Position numbers and translations under genes: made by a program. From positions 1 through 13,539 of the forward strand of contig CADEEU010000056.1 in the NCBI GenBank assembly GCA_902826385.1: a stretch of DNA of 13,539 nucleotides, in the 5' to 3' direction. The notes under the pieces are model-generated. The model had not been told where the DNA came from, made no database searches, and saw only the letters and a program-made list of their open reading frames with translations. The stretch comes from an uncultured Acidobacteriota bacterium (lineage in GTDB: Bacteria > Acidobacteriota > Blastocatellia > Pyrinomonadales > Pyrinomonadaceae). Positions 8,801 to 12,990 of the stretch are shown one piece after another (position 1 is the stretch's first letter; the number at the start of each line of letters is the position of its first letter).

Positions 8801-9082
8801 TCTGTAGAACGGGTTAGGTTTCGGGATGTGATCTAGGGCAGTGGTCGATTGAACAGCCGGTAGTGATCGTCCAGCATTAGGACGCACAAAGTTTCGTGTC
8901 AACAGGCCGCTGATGCCCCCGCCTACCCGTCCGTCATCACCGGTCGGTCGCTCCGATAACATAGGCGTGATCGGGCAAAACGGAGGTTCCAGTTCGACCG
9001 CAAAATCCCACAGCTTCCAACCCCGGCATCGCTGCTCCCAGGTTCTGAAGGCTTCGTACCATACTGCGTCACTTTGGTTCAT
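5900..9082 (-). CDS. VirD4/TraD/HerA-like DNA-pump ATPase fused to a PD-(D/E)XK nuclease-like segment and an excisionase-like HTH
   Basis: A 1060-residue protein. Residues about 90-370 resemble the N-terminal part of type IV secretion DNA-binding ATPases of mobile elements. The RecA-type ATPase core spans about 375-770, with Walker A GSTGSGKST at 413-421, Walker B AIYIDE (Asp655, Glu656) and a later 'LSHQEWRQI' sensor-like segment typical of VirD4/TraD/HerA proteins. After a low-complexity linker (770-835), residues about 840-950 look like a PD-(D/E)XK fold: Asp874 in GRVDVSLE, then Glu887-Val-Ser in GCEVSVTTTDYE; the usual Lys is replaced by Ser889, so activity is uncertain. Residues about 973-1016 form a MerR/excisionase-type HTH ('FFGVTASTLYRWVREGRVPFYRPGR'). 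No N-terminal membrane helix is seen; the neighbouring membrane protein may supply the anchor. Likely role: DNA translocation with processing or sequence recognition (inference). The ATG at 9082 has only a weak Shine-Dalgarno sequence; a 25-base gap precedes it. Confidence 0.85.
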   Translation of the reverse strand: MNQSDAVWYEAFRTWEQRCRGWKLWDFAVELEPPFCPITPMLSERPTGDDGRVGGGISGLLTRNFVRPNAGRSLPAVQSTTALDHIPKPNPFYRAIAVTELQIKLPLELDVTPAASEQFLLSLGNFKEPVAFEISANSDTISIQSACNPDLATYLKNQWKALFPAISITERKGFLASEFSETLPTVVADFGLAKSIILPLRSSRSFSPDPLAGLISSCAALGQAEKAVFQILFQPVKATWTEELLRLQTNADRRKYIQDQNPNFSVSIKDKLSSPLFAVTIRMMAQATHIQRAWDIVRQIGGSLRQYNAPTGNELIALSNDGYPENDHRLSVLNRTNYRSGMLLNASELALLIHLPSSSVSLEKLYRSHSVTKALPPIAFGHRSVLGENTHDGKMRLATLSNEQRTRHTHIIGSTGSGKSTLLLQCIIQDIEAHEGLCVIDMDGELIDSVCGRIPENRIRDVVLFDPSDSDYPIGFNILYANSDLEKTLISSDMVAAFKRMSTSWGDVMDAVLANAILAILESDSGGTLLDLKRYLVEKSFRNEFLQSVRDESVRYFWLNEFPLITGKPNASILIRLDTFLRQKLIRNIVCQKTSKLNFREIMDHKKILLVKLSQGILGVENSYLLGSLLVTKLHQIALSRQNSTNRPFFAIYIDEFHNVIVPSLEATLSGIRKQNISVTLSHQEWRQIQSRSQEVAASVMSNCYTRICFRLGDADAKVFANGFSNFDASALQNLGIGEAVARIGRSDYDFNLKTLLLPPVDPQIAEGRKGQIIEQSRRKYATKVTTGKKSVRPRSSHSVEVEPAAMTLLPSNDNKNEQSKTELPTTITSSSKGNFGSAGRHHQELQAVIKRMGESYGFRVEIEKVLDGGGRVDVSLEKDDLKIGCEVSVTTTDYEVTNVLKCLAAGFDFIVVVASNQKKLPILASKIFSGVPVEDQPKVKAFGLTSLLGFLKEFCEPKESSRKTPDKAAGQRLNFTEAREFFGVTASTLYRWVREGRVPFYRPGREYQFDRDELVLIGKHDLSGKRKAFVNLSPLSIDKTAPKGKKERDLRYRKLLKLE

Positions 9083-9107
9083 TAACCCATTCGAGCTACT
9101 AACTTAT

Positions 9108-9803
9108 TCAGCCGTAGAATTCTCTAAGCAACGGTCGCTGCTCGTTTGCCGTCAGTGGCCTTACGCCACGCTGTGCCAGCCGATTTGTAGCTTCGAGCAC
9201 GCATTCCCTGATCGCTTGCTCCAGACCAAAATGCAGATCGGTTCGATAGAACGTCGGCGTTGAAATAATTCTTTCGGCGAGAACGCCTAAGAAAGGGATC
9301 TGAAAAAGGACTGTCAATACCCGTCCTGAAAAGGTCGTATAGCGCCACGAAACCAGAAGCCCTGTTCCGACCGGGACAGCGCAAATGAAACAGATCGCAT
9401 CGCGATATCGGATCAATAGGTATATGCGACGCGGTGATAGCAGATGCCATTCTAGGCGTGTCACGCGCGATAGATGTAACCCGACTATCTGCCGTGCGGC
9501 AACTACTTCTTCAATGAGCGCGTAAAGTTCGAGCGGTGTTACCAGATAATGGTCGAAGTAAAGCTGATGTGTCCGGTAGTTCGGATTTGCGTTGAACGCG
9601 GTTAGGCCAATCCATCGAATCGCCCTGTACGACTTTCTAAATGGTTCGATCATCACTAATCGCACGCACGCCTTGATCGAACGCCGCAGCAATGGATTCT
9701 TTGGCGTGAGGTTACGGCCCACCCACGACAGTCCATATGCCATCATCACGATCAGAAGTATCAGTGGCAGGCATCCAAGAATCGCTGTCGATGAATCACC
9801 CAT
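9108..9803 (-). CDS. Membrane protein of unknown function, operon partner of the DNA-pump ATPase
   Basis: I do not recognise the family. The 231-residue protein has a hydrophobic helix at about 8-27 and two more at about 136-153 and 160-178. Between them lies a basic, Tyr/Arg-rich region (about 35-130). A soluble tail (about 180-231) contains 'PTFYRTDLHFGLEQAI' and ends 'PLLREFYG'. The ATG follows the stop of the second E2-like gene after only 3 bases, so translation is probably coupled. The ATPase gene begins 25 bases after its stop. The position suggests a membrane platform for the ATPase, comparable in idea to small coupling-protein partners, or an anchor or target for the Ubl machinery (inference). 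Whether three true membrane spans exist was judged by hydrophobicity only. Confidence 0.75.
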   Translation of the reverse strand: MGDSSTAILGCLPLILLIVMMAYGLSWVGRNLTPKNPLLRRSIKACVRLVMIEPFRKSYRAIRWIGLTAFNANPNYRTHQLYFDHYLVTPLELYALIEEVVAARQIVGLHLSRVTRLEWHLLSPRRIYLLIRYRDAICFICAVPVGTGLLVSWRYTTFSGRVLTVLFQIPFLGVLAERIISTPTFYRTDLHFGLEQAIRECVLEATNRLAQRGVRPLTANEQRPLLREFYG

Positions 9804-9806
9804 TCT

Positions 9807-10169
9807 CTATCGCAGATTGTAGGCCTCGGTCAGCAGGTGCTCGACATAGGTATAAGCTTCAACAAAATCGGCTGCTGGCTTGTCGAAATGCAGTTTGAAC
9901 CATTTGTCATTTGGGTTAAGTAGCTGCATACAGCGACTGTGGCGGTGTTTTCCAACAAAGGCTGGCGGATCGTAAAGGTATACTTCGGCGGTTTGCCGAT
10001 AACGTTGAACGATCCGGCCGCGAACATACAACCTAACAGCACCTCTGCGGTCGTATGCTAAGAAACGTCCTGAAAATGAATTGCCGCGTTCAAGAGATTC
10101 TCGCCGCCAATCGATTGGCCCGGCAAACGTTTCGACAAAACCCATAACACGATCCAGGAATTCTCCCAT
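9807..10169 (-). CDS. E2-like (UBC-fold) conjugating protein, second copy
   Basis: A 120-residue protein with the ATG at 10169 preceded by GAGGAGG and an 8-base spacing. A frame extension to 10199 would overlap the E1 gene and has no ribosome site, so it is rejected. The C-terminal 90 residues align by eye with the other E2-like protein of the operon (12068-12589): strands, then YDPPAFVGKHRHSRC with Pro68-Pro69, His75-Arg-His77 and candidate catalytic Cys80, then 'KWFKLHF', a helix 'DFVEAYTYVEHLL' and a matching Asn-Leu-Arg end. The PP...H.H..C...W pattern is what reduced bacterial UBC/E2 domains show. It sits 14 bases after the E1-like gene. Expected role: to receive the Ubl from the E1 as a thioester and pass it to a target (family inference). 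This copy has only a 30-residue lead, against about 75 in the other. Confidence 0.75.
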   Translation of the reverse strand: MGEFLDRVMGFVETFAGPIDWRRESLERGNSFSGRFLAYDRRGAVRLYVRGRIVQRYRQTAEVYLYDPPAFVGKHRHSRCMQLLNPNDKWFKLHFDKPAADFVEAYTYVEHLLTEAYNLR

Positions 10170-10183
10170 GGTGGTTACCTCCT

Positions 10184-11059
10184 CTAAATATCCGAGCAAA
10201 CGAAACAGTCGTTCCGCCGTTTTACCACGCCGATTCTGTCAGGAGCGATGCCCGTAAGATCGGCTTCGCGCCAGTTGAACGCCGGTATTTTGTCCCATCC
10301 CATTAATGCCCGGTGCGTAAAAAAGACCGTAAACGCAGCTGCAAGATGACAACTTGAAATAATTGCCGACGCGCACGGCATGATTCTCTCGGGATCAAGA
10401 TTCGGCAGTGCACACCACAAACAAGGTTCAATGGGCGACGCATTTTGCAGAAACGCCTGACATCGCATCCCGTCTGTCGATAGCATCGTAAAGACCGCAG
10501 GAATCTTTCGTCGCCGCGCTTCACGCGCGACCCGCAAGCGGCATTCGTTGTTATCTACTCCAGTAACAAAAATGTCTGCGGGCAGCGGGTATTTTTCAAG
10601 GGCATCTTCGAACCTGAGTCCGATTCCCGTTATGGCTCCCCCACCTACAGCCTGAGTTGCCAAGTTCTTGGCAAGAGCCTTACCTTTTGGCTGTCCTAGA
10701 TCGTCTGCTCCGAAAAACTGTCGCGATAGATTTGTGCGATCCACGCGGTCATCGTCGATAACGGTGATCGACTTGGCTCCGCATCGGGCAAGTCCGACCC
10801 CGGCCCAACTGTTCAACCCTCCGCCGCCGACCAACACGATCCGGGCATCCCCCAAGAGCTTTTGATCGTGAGCGGGAATTTCTTCGTGACGTGCAAACAA
10901 ATCCGACTCGGCTGGATGCGTTGCTTTTACTTCTTTGGATTGAAAAGTCTCAAGCGGGTTTTCCAAGTTCAGAAACTCAGCCGGAAATTCAGGGGCCTCT
11001 TCAACGTAACAACTGCCGTTCTTAAAAACATTTTCTATTTCTTCTGTTTCAACGTTCAT
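10184..11059 (-). CDS. E1-like ThiF-family adenylyltransferase (Ubl-activating enzyme)
   Basis: A 291-residue protein. The Rossmann nucleotide-binding loop is VGGGGLNS (77-84), followed by IDDDRVDRTNLSRQ (101-114) with the Asp and Asn/Arg residues that bind ATP and Mg in MoeB/ThiF/E1 enzymes, Lys126 of 'GQPKGKA', and TGVDN (166-170). Two Cys pairs, CLWC (213-216) and CFVC (285-288), form the usual zinc site. MPCASA places Cys229 as candidate thioester cysteine. There is a poorly conserved 60-residue N-terminal extension. The ATG has a GAGGAG about 10 bases upstream overlapping the end of the JAB gene, leaving a 13-base gap. Expected reaction: adenylation of the Ubl C-terminus, then thioester transfer to itself and to an E2. 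It is not a thiamine or molybdopterin enzyme by context, since Ubl, JAB and E2-like genes surround it. Confidence 0.93.
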   Translation of the reverse strand: MNVETEEIENVFKNGSCYVEEAPEFPAEFLNLENPLETFQSKEVKATHPAESDLFARHEEIPAHDQKLLGDARIVLVGGGGLNSWAGVGLARCGAKSITVIDDDRVDRTNLSRQFFGADDLGQPKGKALAKNLATQAVGGGAITGIGLRFEDALEKYPLPADIFVTGVDNNECRLRVAREARRRKIPAVFTMLSTDGMRCQAFLQNASPIEPCLWCALPNLDPERIMPCASAIISSCHLAAAFTVFFTHRALMGWDKIPAFNWREADLTGIAPDRIGVVKRRNDCFVCSDI

Positions 11060-11072
11060 ACTGTTCGTCTCC

Positions 11073-12047
11073 TCAACTTACCAATCGATAGATACTTTCA
11101 GTCGGAGATACTACCGAGATTCCGGCCCCTTCTATCACAACATTGACCTTGCATGTTTCGACCGCAGTCCCCCAGAACCTGACGTAGCGATCCTTGACCA
11201 TGATCGCGGAAACCAGATCGGGCGAGTAATCCTTCAGCCAGTCGGCGTGCTGCCGTACGTCGATATTGCTCGGATGCGTCGCTCCTGGCCCTGTTCCCGG
11301 ATGTGAATGTATCCAAATTCCAAAATACGTCCCGGTTTCTGCCATCGCGATCAACGCCTGTCCTAACCGATCCGGGTCAGCCTTGACACCGCTTGAGTTC
11401 GCTTCACCCGTAACGTCGAACAAGGCAGCAATCTTTATTTTGCTGTCGATTCGACAAGCCGCCCCAACAATCATCCTCTCGGCTGGAAAAAGTGATAGCC
11501 GTAGTTGATACATCATCGCCGCCGTCAGCACCATCTGCGGAACGGACGGAAGCGCGTACTCCTTAGGAGGTTCGAGACTAATTGATTTTGAGAGATCTGA
11601 CTCACTCGCAAAACCATTCAAATCAAGAGCGGTTACAAGGCCGAATTCTTGTTTTAAGTTTTGTTTTGCGACGAAGAGTTGGTTAACCGTACGCATGGTT
11701 ACTTCACCGGCGTCGATCGATGTCGAGATAACACCTTTTCTAATTAAATCTTCGGTTCGTAAGATTTCAGCTTCGATAAGACTCAATGCCGATTCGGCGC
11801 TTACCAAATCCTTTGAAAAATTGGCTCGCCTCACCGCACCGTCGATATTTGTTAGGTTGTCGATTGCAATGTGCAGTTCGCGGACGGGATGAAGATCAGC
11901 CGACCGGCTTGTCAATATCTCCAAGCTTCTATCCGACTCTCGCCGAAGCGTTTGGCCGAGTCTTTGCAGAATCGGCTTAGCGTCGGGAGACGGAGGACCC
12001 GCCACAAAACTTCTAACGCCCGGCAATTTTTTAACCCTTTCCAACAT
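11073..12047 (-). CDS. JAB/JAMM metalloprotease (predicted Ubl-processing or deconjugating enzyme) with long N-terminal helical region
   Basis: A 324-residue protein. The C-terminal domain (about 168-310) carries a complete JAMM zinc site: Glu190 (FPAERMIVG), His247 and His249 (IHSHPG), Ser260 and Asp263 (PSNID). The spacing between HP and Ser is somewhat longer than in archetypal JAMM proteins. This is the Prok-JAB/Mov34-MPN class, which removes or matures Ubls. The first ~165 residues are mostly helical and charged and are not recognised; they are unusual for bacterial JABs, which are often little more than the catalytic domain, and may bind Ubl or target. The start ATG has GGAGGAG 7 bases upstream; a 20-base gap follows the first E2-like gene. 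Likely tasks: trimming the Ubl precursor and reversing conjugation (inference). Confidence 0.9.
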   Translation of the reverse strand: MLERVKKLPGVRSFVAGPPSPDAKPILQRLGQTLRRESDRSLEILTSRSADLHPVRELHIAIDNLTNIDGAVRRANFSKDLVSAESALSLIEAEILRTEDLIRKGVISTSIDAGEVTMRTVNQLFVAKQNLKQEFGLVTALDLNGFASESDLSKSISLEPPKEYALPSVPQMVLTAAMMYQLRLSLFPAERMIVGAACRIDSKIKIAALFDVTGEANSSGVKADPDRLGQALIAMAETGTYFGIWIHSHPGTGPGATHPSNIDVRQHADWLKDYSPDLVSAIMVKDRYVRFWGTAVETCKVNVVIEGAGISVVSPTESIYRLVS

Positions 12048-12067
12048 TTTATTTCTCCTCCACTGTT

Positions 12068-12589
12068 TTACCGGTTAAGCGATTCATCGAGCACCTGTTC
12101 AAAGTAAAGGATCGCCTCATCCACGTTCCTCGGTGAACGCCGCCAATGAAGGCGAAACCAACCCGTTCCGATGCCGATCTGCTGAAAACAAGCGTGGTGC
12201 CGGTGGCGGCGAATTTCTGCGGGCGGATTGTGGATGAACGCCGATATTCTATCGCGTCGCTCCACTTCGATCCGGCCCCTGAACCGCCGCTCACCCGTTT
12301 GATAGTGCCCCTCGTATGTTTGACGTGTGCCGTCGTTTCTACGCGTCCAACCGCGTTCATCCCACGCGCCGCGACGAGGCGGACGTATCGTAGCCGGCCT
12401 AGCCGGTTCGACCTTCAATGTAGCGACCGATCTTGGAATGATGCGGGTAACGCCAGTCGGCTCGATTCGCACAACGGCTTTGGGCCGCACCACCAACATT
12501 TCGGCAGATGGCGGGATTACGATTGGCTTCGATGGTCCGATCAGTACAGTCATTGCGCTTTGTAAGCTATAACGTCGAAGGCCGGACAT
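12068..12589 (-). CDS. E2-like (UBC-fold) conjugating protein, first copy, with Pro-repeat N-terminal extension
   Basis: A 173-residue protein if started at ATG 12589, which has GAGG 9 bases upstream and overlaps the Ubl gene by 23 bases. The next ATG (12553, 161 residues, 13 bases after the Ubl stop) lacks a ribosome site but is possible; earlier starts run deep into the Ubl gene. The last ~100 residues are an E2-like domain homologous to the 120-residue protein further down the operon: HNPPAEIRRHRHHAC with candidate Cys134, then GWFRLHW, then a helix 'NVDEAILYFEQVL'. Residues about 20-72 are unusual: a (V/I)-x-Pro motif returns roughly every eight residues (VIPP, VRP, IEP, IIP, VEP, IRPP), suggesting an extended or beta-ladder arm. 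Expected role: Ubl transfer; the arm could recruit target or Ubl (inference). Confidence 0.75.
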   Translation of the reverse strand: MSGLRRYSLQSAMTVLIGPSKPIVIPPSAEMLVVRPKAVVRIEPTGVTRIIPRSVATLKVEPARPATIRPPRRGAWDERGWTRRNDGTRQTYEGHYQTGERRFRGRIEVERRDRISAFIHNPPAEIRRHRHHACFQQIGIGTGWFRLHWRRSPRNVDEAILYFEQVLDESLNR

Positions 12590-12821
12590 ATAGTCCGGCC
12601 TCAACATCCGATTTAGTTGCGAAGACTTTTTGCCCATCCGCAACGGCCTGATACAGATCGTCGTTGAATCCAATGGCGCCGCCTTCGGGCTTGTTCAACT
12701 GAAAACCGTTTAGTTTTAGTTGTGCCAGAACGTCCCGGGGTTTTGTTCCCGGTAGTATCTGAACGTCTTTATATTCGCGGCTCCCGTCAGTCCCGGCCAC
12801 GCTGATAATTATTTGCTTCAT
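12567..12821 (-). CDS. Small ubiquitin-like (beta-grasp) protein, predicted modifier
   Basis: 84 residues. ATG 12821 has AGGAGG exactly 6 bases upstream; a GTG two codons earlier would overlap that site and is rejected. The pattern fits a beta-grasp fold: 'KQIIISVAGTDGSREYKDVQILPGT' as a beta hairpin, 'KPRDVLAQLKLNGF' as the central helix, and 'AIGFNDDLYQAVADGQKVFATK' as the closing strands, where 'ADGQKV' resembles the 'GD.V' turn common in Ubls. The identification also leans strongly on position: it is the first gene of an operon encoding JAB, E1 and two E2-like proteins. The C-terminus is ...SDVEAGLYVRPSTL with no terminal glycine; the single Gly76 could become terminal if the last eight residues were removed. 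I cannot assign it to a named Ubl family. Confidence 0.75.
   Translation of the reverse strand: MKQIIISVAGTDGSREYKDVQILPGTKPRDVLAQLKLNGFQLNKPEGGAIGFNDDLYQAVADGQKVFATKSDVEAGLYVRPSTL
12579..12601 (-). other. GC-rich hairpin at the Ubl/E2 junction
   Basis: AGGCCGGAC (12579-12587) pairs perfectly with GTCCGGCCT (12593-12601) over a 5-base loop, a 9-bp stem. In the minus-strand mRNA the ATG proposed for the first E2-like gene (12589) lies at the loop/stem edge and its GAGG partly inside the stem, so ribosomes finishing the Ubl would have to open it. No U-run follows, so it is not a terminator. Confidence 0.4.
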
Positions 12822-12845
12822 TGTCACCCTCCTAACCTCGATTGT

Positions 12846-12879
12846 TTATGAGAAAAGCTTATTGACTTTTGTCTCATAA
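12846..12879. promoter_or_regulatory. Inverted repeat TTATGAGA/TCTCATAA flanking the forward -35
   Basis: TTATGAGA (12846-12853) and TCTCATAA (12872-12879) are perfect 8-base arms 18 bases apart. The -35 hexamer of the plus-strand promoter lies between them. The arrangement suits a dimeric regulator controlling both divergent units. Confidence 0.45.
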
Positions 12880-12889
12880 CATCTAGAAT
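12862..12889 (+). promoter_or_regulatory. Sigma70-type promoter of the winged-helix regulator
   Basis: TTGACT (12862-12867), a 16-base spacer and TAGAAT (12884-12889): 5 of 6 matches at each box. Predicted start of transcription is near 12896, leaving a leader of about 95 bases. No equally good promoter is visible on the opposite strand for the Ubl operon, although it must start in this same gap. Confidence 0.55.
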
Positions 12890-12895
12890 TCTAGA
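12882..12895. promoter_or_regulatory. Perfect 14-bp palindrome over the forward -10
   Basis: TCTAGAATTCTAGA is its own reverse complement and covers the -10 box of the plus-strand promoter. It is a strong operator candidate for autoregulation of the divergent region. It is short enough that chance is not excluded. Confidence 0.45.
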
Positions 12896-12937
12896 CACTG
12901 GAGCTTCTCAATGTACTTAAAAATCCACGGAATTTCT

Positions 12938-12973
12938 GGAAAAAGATTCTCTAGTTTTTCCGTAAGGATTCTC
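12938..12973. promoter_or_regulatory. Leader repeats: GGAAAAA/TTTTTCC stem and GATTCTC direct repeats 22 bp apart
   Basis: GGAAAAA (12938-12944) and TTTTTCC (12955-12961) can pair around a 10-base loop. GATTCTC occurs at 12945-12951 and again at 12967-12973, a 22-base period (two helical turns). OmpR/PhoB-type winged-helix proteins bind tandem direct repeats with 10-11 base periods, so this could be a self-binding site of the adjacent regulator (inference). Confidence 0.3.
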
Positions 12974-12990
12974 GATTAATTCCGAAGGTT

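Noticed and set aside
8913..9263. 116-codon plus-strand frame across the ATPase/membrane protein junction
   Set aside because: It is antisense to two well-supported genes, with no ribosome site and no recognisable motif.
12590..12673. Longer N-terminus for the first E2-like protein (start 12673)
   Set aside because: It would overlap the Ubl gene by over 100 bases, and starts above 12589 have no ribosome binding site.
9807..12821. Direct naming as a PRTRC cassette
   Set aside because: The part list (Ubl, E2, JAB, E1) is similar, but no ParB-related protein is present, the Ubl does not resemble PRTRC protein C as I know it, and two E2-like proteins and a nuclease-bearing DNA pump are included.
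9807..12821. Naming as a Bil or CBASS ancillary system
   Set aside because: No cGAS-like cyclase or effector lies in the window. The usual Bil set is four genes with one E2; here there are two E2-like proteins and co-operonic mobile-element genes. A distant relation is possible.
12822..12827. GTG start of the Ubl two codons upstream (12827)
   Set aside because: It would overlap its own AGGAGG; ATG 12821 stands at ideal spacing from it.
12938..12961. GGAAAAA/TTTTTCC as a rho-independent terminator
   Set aside because: The stem is almost entirely A-T and the T-run is inside the stem, not after it; a leader hairpin or operator is more plausible.
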